A stretch of 48,550 nucleotides of DNA from Candidatus Amesbacteria bacterium (GCA_027371535.1 DAHXMV010000007.1:1-48550), one strand, 5' to 3'; shown: positions 6,427-14,665, numbered from the stretch's first letter. Notes: generated by a model not told the origin, from the sequence alone. Program-made: numbers and translations.

Positions 6427-7140
6427 ATGACTGATATTTATGTGGCAGGGACCAGCGACAGCCAGAATACGGGGCAGGAAAGTAAGGAGGTTACCGGTGT
6501 TAAAACTGAGGGGGAAAAGAGAAGCCAACCGGAGGAAAATGTCAGGCAATGGGTAACAAATATGCTCGACAGAACAGGGGAAACACCGGGAAGGTTTGTG
6601 GGCGGGGCATACAACGTGCGTCCGGACAGCCGGTTCATAAACGAACAGGATGACGAAGAAGTGGTGCTGATGCTGAGATCCCACCCGATTACCAACTTGG
6701 GCTGGATAGTAGTGGGGATACTGGTACTATTGGTAATGGAATTTTTACTGGGAACGGGAATAGCCAGTGCATTACCAACCAGATATGTGTTTATAGGAAG
6801 ACTGATGGTGTATTTAATAGCCCTGGGATATGCATTTCAGAAGTTTTTGGACTGGTATTACTCGGTAATGATTGTGACTAACGAGCGGATAATTAATGTG
6901 GATTTTATTAATCTGCTTTACCGGGTGGTAACCTATGCCACACTAAATCATATAGAGGAACCATCCATGGTGGCGGGGGGATTTGTGAGGTCGTTTTTCA
7001 GGTACGGGGATATTTTTATTGAGACAGCAGCAGAAACACCATCTATTCAGGCGGTAGCCATCCCGTATCCGGACAGGGTGATTAAAATTATTTCGGAATT
7101 GTCGGAAGAACTGGAGAAGAGGAGGGAACTTGGCCAGTGA
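6427..7140 (+). CDS. Membrane protein with bacterial PH-like domain (bPH2)
   Basis: 237 residues. An acidic, disordered N-terminus (1-75) is followed by two membrane helices (about 91-113 and 119-140) and a C-terminal cytoplasmic domain (about 140-225) with the bPH2/YdbS pattern: W-Y-Y-S-V-M-I-V-T-N-E-R-I-I-N-V-D then strands ending in the Y-G-D-I-F-I-E-T-A block. Such proteins are frequent in gram-positive and CPR genomes; their ligand is unknown. The gene begins 5 nt after the SpoIID gene and overlaps the next by 11 nt, so these form one operon. Confidence 0.8.
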   Translation: MTDIYVAGTSDSQNTGQESKEVTGVKTEGEKRSQPEENVRQWVTNMLDRTGETPGRFVGGAYNVRPDSRFINEQDDEEVVLMLRSHPITNLGWIVVGILVLLVMEFLLGTGIASALPTRYVFIGRLMVYLIALGYAFQKFLDWYYSVMIVTNERIINVDFINLLYRVVTYATLNHIEEPSMVAGGFVRSFFRYGDIFIETAAETPSIQAVAIPYPDRVIKIISELSEELEKRRELGQ

Positions 7141-7375
7141 CGCTGCCGGTGTGAGGATTATACAGGGGCTGTTAAATACCGGACCGGGGATAATTTTTAA
7201 GTGGTTTGAAGTAATCGGGATGGTAATGTACTGTATTTTTGCATTGGTAGTGATCAAGCAGGTGGGCATAATGGCGGAAACTTTTGAGTCGGAGGTGAAC
7301 GGGACAGTAAAAACATTTGCCTGGCTGCATTTTTTTCTGGCGGGGTTTTTGGCCGGATTGGCAATTTGGCTATAG
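7130..7375 (+). CDS. Small two-helix membrane protein, unknown
   Basis: 81 residues with two hydrophobic helices (about 25-46 and 61-81). The start is TTG at 7130, supported by GGAGGG five nt upstream; it overlaps the PH-domain gene by 11 nt, implying translational coupling. A GTG at 7151 is an alternative. No family is recognised. The length and two-helix shape recall the pilin-like proteins on the other strand, but there is no GGDK loop, so it is not assigned to them. Confidence 0.6.
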   Translation: MASDAAGVRIIQGLLNTGPGIIFKWFEVIGMVMYCIFALVVIKQVGIMAETFESEVNGTVKTFAWLHFFLAGFLAGLAIWL

Positions 7376-7401
7376 AGGGAGTGTGGTATTCTTGAAGTGA
7401 T

Positions 7402-9315
7402 ATGGAGGCAATGGTGGGCAAGCTGGTGGGATCTCTGGGTCCAAGGGTCTGGGCACAGGTATATGATTTTACCCCGGAAGCAAAGGACAAAATTGAAAAC
7501 AGGGGAAGGCTGGTGGCAGTCGTGAGTATGGAGCTGGAAAACGATACGGAACAGGTGAAAATAGTCCAGATTGGCCGGGAAGTGCTGTCCAGGTTACATG
7601 AGAGATATTACGGGGCTGAAAGCGGCGGGGCTTTCGAGGTGTTAAAAGAGGCGGTTAATAAGGTGCGGGAAGAATTTGAGTACGCAGAAATTTCAGCAGT
7701 AGGGCTTTTAAACAATATATTATATGTGGTGGCGGGAGCGGGGGCCGGAGTCTTTGTAAGCATCGGGAGCAGACAAGGCTGGCTGGTGAGACCGGGGGCC
7801 GACACGGATGGTCAGGAAGTATTTTCCGGCCGGGCAACAGAAAAAGAAATCCTGGTGATCGGGAACAAAAAATTCTGGGCGGGGGTGACGGAGGGGACAG
7901 TCAGAGCGGCGGCTGAAGCCGGACGGGAGGAGATGGAAACCGGGATGGAAATGTTAACTGCAGTCCAAAGGGGGGCTGAGGAAACCGGCGGGGAGGCGGG
8001 GGTAATGATTGAAATCACCCGTCTGGAAGAGGAAAAAACAGAGACCGAGGAAGTAACGGAACAAGAAACACCTGCACGGGAGACGCAAACCGTAAAGCGC
8101 GAAGCCGAAGAAGTTCCGGTGGTAAATGAAGTGAAATCCAACCCGGTCGAGACGGTGACGGAAAAATCCAAGGAGAAACTGGCCGGAGGATGGGGAAGCC
8201 GGATTTATATCCGTCACGGGGATAAACAGGAACAACGGAAAAAGATGATGTACGCGGGGATCGGGTTTTTGGTGTTATTGGTGATAATGGCCGGAGCAGG
8301 CCAGGTATGGCTGAAACAACGGAATCTGAAAAATTCAACCATGGAGACACAGATAGAAAAATTGGCAGGGAACTTTAATGAGGCCAAAGCCGATGCTGTA
8401 TTAAACCCTTCAAGAAGCAGACAACTCCTATTGGACATTAAAAGCAGGCTGGCTGAAATGCAGAACGCAAAGATTAAAGACAGCAGGCTGACGGCAATAA
8501 GCAAAGATTATGAGCAGGTATGGGAAGAAGCCAGCGGGGTGGTAAAGGTCAACCTGACAGAGCTGATTAATTTATCTTTACTGCGGACCGGGATGACCGG
8601 GGACAAACTGGCAAAGGGTGATAACAATCTGGAAGTTTTGGACACCACCGGGGACCGGGTAGTGGAAGTAGACACAAAAACAGGTGCAGGGAGCGTGGTA
8701 GCGGGAGGAAACAATTGGAAAGGAGCAAGGCTTTTGGCCACCTATCCGGGGAAGATTTTGGTGATGACTGACAGCGGGATTATGGCTGTAGATACGAACA
8801 AACCGGTGGCAGAGAATGACCCGGAACTAACTGATATGTCAGATATGAAAATTTATGCAGGAAACATTTATTTACTGGATAATAAGAATGGACAAATCTG
8901 GCGGATGAATGTAAACAACAGCGGCAGTTACGGGAAAAAACAAGCGTGGTTAGCAGACGGAAAGACCGATGATGAATTAAAAAACGGAATCGGGATGGCG
9001 ATAGACGGCAGCATTTGGATAATTAAACCCGGGGGACTTTTAAAATATACCCGGGGGGTGAAAGAGAGTATACAAATTTCCGGACTGGAAACAGCCTGGG
9101 GAGACGGAGCGGTGTTGTTTACGGATGAAAATACCCAGAAGCTTTATGTATTGGACCCGGGAAGCAGGCGGGTGGTGATTTTGTCGAAAAGCGGACAATA
9201 TGAAAAGCAGTTGTCGGCAGACGGGCTTTCAGGGGCAAAAGACATGGTGGTAGACGAAAGCGGCGGGAAACTGTATTTTGGAGGGGACGGAAAGGTGTGG
9301 ACAGCAAGCTTATGA
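7402..9315 (+). CDS. PP2C-like (degenerate) domain, TM helix and extracellular propeller-like domain
   Basis: 637 residues. Residues 1-210 resemble a PPM/PP2C-type phosphatase fold (R-L-V-A-V-V-S-M, later G-A-G-A-G-V-F-V and an I-L-V-I-G-N-K-K-F-W segment), but the metal-binding D-G-x-G-G signatures are absent, so it is probably a pseudophosphatase. A charged Glu/Thr-rich linker (about 210-265) leads to one membrane helix (about 283-303), a short helical region, and a C-terminal domain (about 385-637) with repeated G-D-x-V/W-x-V-D type strands suggesting a beta-propeller (NHL/WD-like). The layout implies an external sensor linked to a cytoplasmic domain. An extended -10 (TGGTATTCT, 7384-7392) lies 9 nt before the ATG. 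It overlaps smpB by 4 nt. Confidence 0.65.
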   Translation: MEAMVGKLVGSLGPRVWAQVYDFTPEAKDKIENRGRLVAVVSMELENDTEQVKIVQIGREVLSRLHERYYGAESGGAFEVLKEAVNKVREEFEYAEISAVGLLNNILYVVAGAGAGVFVSIGSRQGWLVRPGADTDGQEVFSGRATEKEILVIGNKKFWAGVTEGTVRAAAEAGREEMETGMEMLTAVQRGAEETGGEAGVMIEITRLEEEKTETEEVTEQETPARETQTVKREAEEVPVVNEVKSNPVETVTEKSKEKLAGGWGSRIYIRHGDKQEQRKKMMYAGIGFLVLLVIMAGAGQVWLKQRNLKNSTMETQIEKLAGNFNEAKADAVLNPSRSRQLLLDIKSRLAEMQNAKIKDSRLTAISKDYEQVWEEASGVVKVNLTELINLSLLRTGMTGDKLAKGDNNLEVLDTTGDRVVEVDTKTGAGSVVAGGNNWKGARLLATYPGKILVMTDSGIMAVDTNKPVAENDPELTDMSDMKIYAGNIYLLDNKNGQIWRMNVNNSGSYGKKQAWLADGKTDDELKNGIGMAIDGSIWIIKPGGLLKYTRGVKESIQISGLETAWGDGAVLFTDENTQKLYVLDPGSRRVVILSKSGQYEKQLSADGLSGAKDMVVDESGGKLYFGGDGKVWTASL

Positions 9316-9746
9316 AAGTAGTCAACCAAAAAGCCAGATTTGATTATGAACTGGGTGAACGGGTGGAAGCGGGAATAGTGCTGACCGGGGCGGAAGTGAA
9401 GTCAGCCAAATTGGGACAGGTAGATATGAGTAATGCGTTTGTAAAATTTAAACCCAGCCGGTTCGGCAGGCAGGAGGGTTGGGTATTTAACCTGATGATT
9501 TATCCGTATAAACATGCGGACAACCGGGAATATGTCCCGACCAGGCCCAGGAAACTGCTGCTGCACCCCAAAGAAACACTGGAGATGGTGGTAAAGATGA
9601 AGCAAACAAACAGGATGATAGTGCCGACGGCTTTATATACCGAAAACAATTATGTCAAAATTGAGCTGGCCCTGGCGAGAGGAAAAAGAAAATATGAAAA
9701 GAGGGAGACAATTAAAAAGAGGGATGAAGAAAGACAAGGAGAATAA
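9312..9746 (+). CDS. smpB: SsrA-binding protein SmpB
   Basis: 144 residues from ATG 9312, which overlaps the previous stop as ATGA. It shows the SmpB pattern from the N-terminus: N-Q-K-A-R-F-D-Y, G-I-V-L-T-G-A-E-V-K-S, Y-K-H-A-D-N, R-P-R-K-L-L-L-H, and a basic C-terminal tail (G-K-R-K-Y-E-K-R-E-T-I-K-K-R-D). The length is normal. SmpB delivers tmRNA to stalled ribosomes for trans-translation; its partner ssrA lies at 13139-13555 on the other strand, with an integrated element between them. The last two motifs (GKRKYEKR, then the basic tail) are the part that reaches into the mRNA channel in known structures. Confidence 0.96.
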   Translation: MKVVNQKARFDYELGERVEAGIVLTGAEVKSAKLGQVDMSNAFVKFKPSRFGRQEGWVFNLMIYPYKHADNREYVPTRPRKLLLHPKETLEMVVKMKQTNRMIVPTALYTENNYVKIELALARGKRKYEKRETIKKRDEERQGE

Positions 9747-9933
9747 TATTGTGTGGACTCCCTGAGAAATAATTGGAACCAAGTGGTGGATTATATCTTT
9801 CGGTGGTATGGTGTGTTGGCTCAAAGACAAAAGAGGAGAGAGCTGAGGCTAAATTGGCAACTTAACTCTGCCTATTAGGCACATGATGTTATATGAAACA
9901 TAAAGAAGTGATGGCACTTTGGGTATGGTGAGG

Positions 9934-10602
9934 TTATTTAGAGCCAGTTAATGTATTTTTCCACCTGACAACTGGAGTGTTGTCTTGGAGTTTGAGTTGA
10001 GGATACTCTCTTTTTACCCAATCAATGTCGTAGCCGCTTTCTGGTCTGAGGTCGGTAACAAGGTGAGACTTGCCTGAAGTTACATCTACAACAAATTGAC
10101 CGTTTTCCAACTTTAAGTATTGTCCAACAGCCTGACCTAGTTGTCCTCTGGTTTCAACTTCTCCAACAGCAGTTTGCCAAGCGCCTACCTGGCCAATGTA
10201 TTTATCGGCATCATCAGGGTCTTCGGTTTGGAATATTTGATAAACATCTCCTGTTTCATCATCAACCCTAATTATTCCATCTGCTTCTCTAATGTTGAGT
10301 TGGTCAAGGGTGTTCCAGACGGGGGTGGCGTATTTTGCCTGCCCCTTCTTGTCAGAAAACTCTGCTACGTATCCATGAGCAACTCCACTTTGGTCTACAA
10401 AGCTTACTGTTGAGCGATAACCTCCAAAGAGGCCGCCTGTGGTGAAAGTTAGGACTCTGTCGGGTTTTCCAGCGTTTAATGCCTCTACGACCGACTTAAC
10501 TGACTCATGTTCAATGACTTTCTGACCTCCGAGGTTGTGTTCTGTGTGTTCTTTATTTTGGCCTTGCCCAGGAATTATTAGATTGTCTTTGTCGCTGTCC
10601 AT
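9934..10602 (-). CDS. Hypothetical soluble protein on integrated element
   Basis: 222 residues, acidic, with no membrane segment or signal peptide. The N-terminal 30 residues are polar and probably disordered (M-D-S-D-K-D-N-L); the rest alternates short beta-like strands (R-S-T-V-S-F-V, G-I-I-R-V-D, F-V-V-D-V). No family is recognised. A -10 hexamer TATATT lies exactly 6 nt before ATG 10602, so it is likely leaderless and expressed alone. Base use is less GC-rich than in the chromosomal neighbours, in keeping with a cargo gene. Confidence 0.65.
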   Translation of the reverse strand: MDSDKDNLIIPGQGQNKEHTEHNLGGQKVIEHESVKSVVEALNAGKPDRVLTFTTGGLFGGYRSTVSFVDQSGVAHGYVAEFSDKKGQAKYATPVWNTLDQLNIREADGIIRVDDETGDVYQIFQTEDPDDADKYIGQVGAWQTAVGEVETRGQLGQAVGQYLKLENGQFVVDVTSGKSHLVTDLRPESGYDIDWVKREYPQLKLQDNTPVVRWKNTLTGSK

Positions 10603-10742
10603 GATTTAAATATACTATGCACGTAATCGGGATGTCAATTCATCTGACCACTAAAATAATCGATTATTAAGTATTATAGGTCTATAAGTTATGGTTTAGA
10701 TTGGTTTATATTTTGACTCTTTTACTTTGAGAGAAGGGCATT

Positions 10743-10940
10743 TTATGTATCATTATTTTTGGGAATTTTGAGTTCATTGGTTGGCCTATACCCATCCGTG
10801 GCTAAAGGATGGAGGGTACCAGAAGAACCGAGAGTAGGGATGGGAACAGTGGAAGTATTGGGAGTGGTAGGTATTGGTTTGTGTCGGAAAAAGACAACCT
10901 GGGTGGTATCTGGTTTGGGTTGCATGGGGGTGTAGGACAT
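10743..10940 (-). CDS. Small Pro/Thr-rich hypothetical protein
   Basis: 65 residues, rich in Pro, Thr and Asn, without hydrophobic helices and probably disordered. It is kept as a gene because TAAAAT lies exactly 6 nt before ATG 10940, matching the promoter-start spacing of other genes in the window, and because it is the only open frame in the interval. No function can be suggested. Confidence 0.4.
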   Translation of the reverse strand: MSYTPMQPKPDTTQVVFFRHKPIPTTPNTSTVPIPTLGSSGTLHPLATDGYRPTNELKIPKNNDT

Positions 10941-10973
10941 AATGTAATTTTATTCCGACTGGCAAACTGATAG

Positions 10974-11019
10974 TTGACTTATAGTCTTTTATGGTCTACT
11001 ATGGTCTGGTATGGCTAAG
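10974..11019 (+). promoter_or_regulatory. Promoter overlapped by four 10-bp direct repeats
   Basis: TTGACT (10974-10979) and TACTAT (10997-11002) are spaced by 17 nt. Starting at 10980, four consecutive decamers begin TATAGTCT, TATGGTCT, TATGGTCT and TATGGCTA, running into ATG 11011. A helical-turn period over a promoter suggests a binding array for a protein, possibly the product of the gene itself. Confidence 0.55.
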
Positions 11020-11370
11020 CAGGATGATGATAAATATAATCTGGCGTTGCTTCGTGGGTGGAGGAGAGACCAGTTGAAGTTGTTAAGTTTATTTACAGAG
11101 CGACCAGTGATATCACAGGTAATGATGTCTGGGGCGAGTGGATGTCGTCCAGGTTCATTTGAGTTGGGGGGAAAGATGACTGCGTTGGCTAGAGCCAAAC
11201 TGATAGAAAAATGTGGTCGAGATGAAAATGGACAACTGTTGTGGCAACTAAACAAAAAGAAAACGGCATTGAAGGAGTTAGAAAGCTTTATGAAGTCTAT
11301 GGGAATTAGTACCAACTCGTCTATTGACGAAATAATTTCCCATGACGATTTACCAAAAACCAATAAATAG
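11011..11370 (+). CDS. Small putative winged-helix protein on integrated element
   Basis: 119 residues, basic, soluble. Predicted helices (R-D-Q-L-K-L-L-S-L-F, A-L-A-R-A-K-L-I-E) and a following turn with G-Q-L-L-W-Q-L-N resemble the helix-turn-helix plus wing of small transcription regulators, but no family signature is certain. It lies on the recombinase side of the element, in the same orientation, about 120 nt ahead of the small ORF at 11490. Four 10-bp repeats cover its promoter, which would fit autoregulation. The start codon lies about two nt from the predicted transcription start, so it is leaderless. Confidence 0.55.
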   Translation: MAKQDDDKYNLALLRGWRRDQLKLLSLFTERPVISQVMMSGASGCRPGSFELGGKMTALARAKLIEKCGRDENGQLLWQLNKKKTALKELESFMKSMGISTNSSIDEIISHDDLPKTNK

Positions 11371-11489
11371 CGTCTTTGTTTCGCATCTACGTTTAGTTGG
11401 CAACTTCTAGCGTAGGCAAGGTGAGCAAAGCCCCACAAGGGTCAGGGTGATAATTTCGGGCGCCATTACAAGCAATTTTGTAGTGGCAA

Positions 11490-11648
11490 ATGACCCAAAA
11501 TATCACCATAAAACAAGCCCGATTAAAGCTGGGGAAAAAAGCCGAAAATATGACCGACAAACAAGTTGAGCAGGTGCTAAATTTCCTGTACAAGCTGTGT
11601 GGGCGAGTTGTTGACACTGTTGTGGAAAGGACGAACTATGAAGCCTAA
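11490..11648 (+). CDS. 52-residue ORF coupled to the recombinase
   Basis: ATG 11490 to TAA 11648 encodes a 52-residue, Lys/Gln-rich helical protein starting M-T-Q-N-I-T-I-K-Q-A-R and ending E-R-T-N-Y-E-A. It overlaps the recombinase start (ATG 11638) by 11 nt, suggesting translational coupling. The first half (I-K-Q-A-R-L-K-L-G-K-K-A-E-N-M-T-D-K-Q-V) could be a short helix-turn-helix, so it may be a recombination accessory factor; this is inference. No family is recognised. Confidence 0.5.
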   Translation: MTQNITIKQARLKLGKKAENMTDKQVEQVLNFLYKLCGRVVDTVVERTNYEA

Positions 11649-13176
11649 GGCGTTAATTTATTGTCGTGTGAGTTCTGAGCGGCAGGTGAAAGAAGGCCAT
11701 GGCTTAGACAGTCAGGAAAAGCGTTGCAAAGATAGAGCCGATGCCAAGGGGTATCCTTTTGTGGCGGCGTTTAGAGACGAGGGAGTATCTGGGGGATTAT
11801 TGGAACGACCAGGAATGAAAGCCTTATTGGCTTATTTGGATGACCATCCGACTGAACACTTCGTGGTGCTGATTGACGATTTAAGCAGGTTGGCCAGAGA
11901 TGTAACAGTACATTTGAGGCTTCGGCTTGAGCTTAAAGCCAGAGGCGCAGAGTTGGAATGTCTGAATTTAGATTTGGATAAGACAGAAGAGGGAGAATTT
12001 GTAGAGCTGGTAATGGCGGGGACGAATCAACTATTCAGAAAGCAAAACAGGAGGCAGGTTATCCAAAAGATGAAAGCCAGGATGGAGATGGGTTGCTGGC
12101 CATTGTGTTTACCACCAGGTTTGAAATATGTGAAGACGGAGGCGTACGGAAAAGTGCCGATGCCAGATGAACCCCTGGCAAGTATATTTAAGGAGGCTAT
12201 TGAGGGTTATCGGGACGGTTTACTGCTAACTTTGGACGAGGTAAGAAGGTTTATTTTGGACAAGTATAAGGTGTATGGGGTTGCCCGTAGGTTATCACTA
12301 AGGGGGGTTAATGATATCTTGACCAAGTTTTTGTATACAGGTTTGGTTAAGTATGAACCATGGGGAGTTACCTTAAGAGAGGGCAAGGGAAAGGGGTTTA
12401 TCACTTTGGAGACGTATGAAATTGTACAAGAAATATTGGCTGGTAAAAGAAAACCGAGGCTAAGAAATGATTACAATGCAGATTTTCCAGCACGGGGTGT
12501 AGTCGCATGTGCAGGTTGCGGAAGGCCACTAACGGCAAGCTGGAATACAGGCAGGAACAAGAGATATCCCAACTATTGGTGCAAGACGGCTGGATGCCAG
12601 TATAGGTATAAAACTATTGCAAAAGGGACGTTGGAGGGTGAATTTGCCACGTTACTTAAAAGTGAGGAATTACCAGCTGGGGCATTTGATTTAGCAGCTG
12701 ATGTGCTGTTGGATGTGTGGGGGCAGAAGAAGCAAGAGGGGATGGCTGTGAGGGAACAGAAATTAAAGCAAGAGGCTGAGTATGATGGATTGTTAACTAA
12801 TTTAACGGCAAGGGTAGCTAAGACGGCTGATGATGGTTTGGTGGCGAATTATGAGAAGGAGATAAAGACGTTGTTGGATAAAAAGACGGCGTTGGGAGAT
12901 GGGGCTAAGGTTCAGAGGTATACAGATGAACAGTTTGGAACCGCCAGTAGACGGGTAATGGACACACTAAAAGACCCCTTAGGAATGTGGAATAGTGATG
13001 AGTATGAAGATAAGAGAGTCGTTGCGGAGATGTATTTTGACGAGCGGCCTAAGTATGATTACGTTTCGGGATTTGGAACCGCTAGTTTAGCTCTTCCTAT
13101 AGCCATTATTCATGATTCTGGAGGTCAAAAAGAGCGTTTGGTGGAGATGGAGGGAGTTGAACCCTCGTGTGAATAG
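11638..13176 (+). CDS. Large serine recombinase (site-specific integrase)
   Basis: 512 residues from ATG 11638; the AAAGGAC upstream is a usable RBS, and longer reading to 11599 adds only leader. Domains: resolvase catalytic domain (about 1-140) with Y-C-R-V-S-S-E-R-Q carrying the nucleophilic serine and L-I-D-D-L-S-R-L-A-R; recombinase domain (about 150-280); zinc ribbon (about 290-330) with C-A-G-C-G then C-K-T-A-G-C; and a coiled-coil segment after residue 370. This family integrates and excises phages and elements through a Ser-DNA intermediate. The last residues (V-E-M-E-G-V-E-P-S-C-E) are antisense to the tmRNA 3' end, so the native C-terminus was probably altered at integration. Confidence 0.93.
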   Translation: MKPKALIYCRVSSERQVKEGHGLDSQEKRCKDRADAKGYPFVAAFRDEGVSGGLLERPGMKALLAYLDDHPTEHFVVLIDDLSRLARDVTVHLRLRLELKARGAELECLNLDLDKTEEGEFVELVMAGTNQLFRKQNRRQVIQKMKARMEMGCWPLCLPPGLKYVKTEAYGKVPMPDEPLASIFKEAIEGYRDGLLLTLDEVRRFILDKYKVYGVARRLSLRGVNDILTKFLYTGLVKYEPWGVTLREGKGKGFITLETYEIVQEILAGKRKPRLRNDYNADFPARGVVACAGCGRPLTASWNTGRNKRYPNYWCKTAGCQYRYKTIAKGTLEGEFATLLKSEELPAGAFDLAADVLLDVWGQKKQEGMAVREQKLKQEAEYDGLLTNLTARVAKTADDGLVANYEKEIKTLLDKKTALGDGAKVQRYTDEQFGTASRRVMDTLKDPLGMWNSDEYEDKRVVAEMYFDERPKYDYVSGFGTASLALPIAIIHDSGGQKERLVEMEGVEPSCE

Positions 13177-13555
13177 TTCTTAAATTCCGGTTTAGTTACA
13201 AGCTTACCCTGAAAAATTTTGGCTTCAGGGAGCCGTGGTTTATGTGTCTTAGTCCCGGATCAGGAAAACCTACCTAATAGGAAGCACTCCGATTTGTTTT
13301 GTCACCCCAGTCAGGCAATCAGAGAAACCCGGTTTGGGACGCCGTTTCATTTAGGCTTAAGCGTTTACACGTATGCTAAACGAACCGGAGCAAAGGGACT
13401 AACCAGCGAGCGGACAAAATATCCCGCGTCGGCCAGAAAACCCTTTACCTTTGTGCTTAAGTTTGCACTTTGGTGTGAATTCTGTTTTACGAGCGTAATT
13501 CAAGCTCGGCTTGCCGAAATTTTAAGGTACCTATCCAGCGAAACCCATCATCCCC
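13139..13555 (-). ncRNA. ssrA: tmRNA (SsrA)
   Basis: 417 nt on the minus strand. The 5' GGGGATG (13555 down) pairs with CATCTCC before the A-CCA end at 13139, giving a 7-bp acceptor with one G-U; CCA is encoded. The T-arm is a perfect GAGGG-TTCAACT-CCCTC. The likely resume codon is GCA at 13466, giving a tag that starts A-N-L-S-T-K and ends R-L-A-Y-V after 33 codons (stop TAA 13365-13367), which is long for a tag. A shorter reading ending P-L-A-G before a TAG is possible. It works with SmpB (9312-9746). A consensus promoter lies at 13569-13597. Confidence 0.93.
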
Positions 13556-13564
13556 AAAAGACTG

Positions 13565-14653
13565 CTACATTATACTCTTTTGAGGCTGATTTTCCAAGCG
13601 AAAGGCATATAAGAGGTACAGACCGGACAGGAGAATCAGCCAGGAAATGATCACCGGTACCAAGGAAAAGCCGATACTGATGACCAGAAGAAGAATAACA
13701 GCCAGGCGGGGACGGTATTTTAGGAGAACAAACAAGGGGAATAACAGCAACGCCAGATCCTGACTATAGGTGTGACCGGAAAAAATACACAGGAAGAAGG
13801 GAAGACAAACCAGAGTTGATGGTAATGTTGGTTTGATCCTGGCCACAAAAACCAAAATCAGGGGTAATAAAATAATAGTCAGTATAAGGGGTAAGTGGAC
13901 TTGCTGGTGGAAATTGCCTCCGTTTGCGGATAACCCAAAATGCTGTATAAAGGCCGGATAGGCAGCCAGACTTTCTGGTCCGACCAGCAGAAGACAGGTG
14001 CCAATTACAACCAACAAACCACAGAGCAATCCCAGGATAAATTTTTTAGGCGGACGGGCAAGGAGAAGAAACGGCAAACCGATGACAAAGTATTGGATTT
14101 TAAACAATAACAATACAGTGGATAGTCCGGAGATAAAATACCGGCGACCGGAAAAAAAGTGGTACATAAGCATAAAAGACAGTGAAACCGCAATGGATGG
14201 CTGGCTGATTAAAAGCGCATAAACCTGCGGAGTAAAGGCAAACGGTACCAGCCAGTACAAGGGGAAGGGAAAGTGTTTTTTTACCAGATAGAGAAAGATA
14301 AAGACCAGTGACAGCATAAAAAAGAGATTTAGAAAATATGCCAGCGAAAAAGGGAGGAATATCAGAGGCAGAAAATAAACAGCAAAAACAGGCAAATATA
14401 AATATGGCTGCAGGCGGGGATTATACAGTCCGTATGCAGCCAGAAGTGAGTTCTGGATATGATATTGGGTGTCAATATCGTATAACTGTGCCCTGTCCGG
14501 AGAAGCAATGATTTTGGCTCCGGTGAGAAAGGCTTTTAAGTCGCCGTTTAAGATGGGATAAGGGATGGTTAAATAGATCAGAGCAAATATCACGGAGAAA
14601 AAAGCAAGGTAAATAATAACCTGCCGGCGAAGATAATTTTCGAACGGGTTCAT
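13565..14653 (-). CDS. GT87/DUF2029-like polyprenyl-phosphate-mannose-type glycosyltransferase
   Basis: 362 residues, almost entirely hydrophobic, with about nine or ten membrane helices. An N-terminal helix is followed by a short extracytoplasmic loop with G-D-L-K-A-F-L-T-G-A-K and Y-D-I-D-T-Q-Y-H, the region that carries the catalytic acidic residue in GT87-type GT-C enzymes. Further on, L-Q-P-Y-L-Y-L-P-V-F-A resembles the P-x-x-Y-P-P stretch of that family. It would transfer a sugar from a lipid-phosphate carrier at the outer face of the membrane. The ATG at 14653 has TATAAT 12 nt upstream. The ssrA promoter lies within the last codons of this gene. Confidence 0.7.
   Translation of the reverse strand: MNPFENYLRRQVIIYLAFFSVIFALIYLTIPYPILNGDLKAFLTGAKIIASPDRAQLYDIDTQYHIQNSLLAAYGLYNPRLQPYLYLPVFAVYFLPLIFLPFSLAYFLNLFFMLSLVFIFLYLVKKHFPFPLYWLVPFAFTPQVYALLISQPSIAVSLSFMLMYHFFSGRRYFISGLSTVLLLFKIQYFVIGLPFLLLARPPKKFILGLLCGLLVVIGTCLLLVGPESLAAYPAFIQHFGLSANGGNFHQQVHLPLILTIILLPLILVFVARIKPTLPSTLVCLPFFLCIFSGHTYSQDLALLLFPLFVLLKYRPRLAVILLLVISIGFSLVPVIISWLILLSGLYLLYAFRLENQPQKSIM
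13569..13597 (-). promoter_or_regulatory. ssrA promoter
   Basis: On the minus strand TTGGAA (13592-13597) and TATAAT (13569-13574) are separated by 17 nt. The -10 ends 13 nt before the mature tmRNA 5' end, leaving a short leader for 5' processing. It lies within the 3' end of the glycosyltransferase gene. Confidence 0.75.
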
Positions 14654-14665
14654 ATAACCAGAAAC

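Larger units (their letters stand above)
9750..13176. mobile_element. Integrated element with serine recombinase, abutting ssrA
   Basis: This interval separates smpB from ssrA and holds two minus-strand orphan genes (9934-10602, 10743-10940), a small DNA-binding-like gene (11011-11370), a 52-residue ORF and a large serine recombinase. The recombinase reading frame ends inside the 3' end of ssrA, the usual place for tRNA/tmRNA-targeting elements. The right edge is therefore at or near 13139. The left edge is not resolved: a 7-nt match to the tmRNA end (TGGTGGA, 9784-9790) is too short to prove an attachment site. No capsid or replication genes are visible, so it is a small integrative element or a decayed one. 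Confidence 0.6.

Noticed and set aside
9784-9790. TGGTGGA as the left attachment site of the element
   Set aside because: Seven nt matching the tmRNA end is not above chance; noted only as a hint.
13219-13650. 143-residue plus-strand ORF
   Set aside because: It is antisense to ssrA and has no homology signs; the tmRNA pairing explains the sequence.
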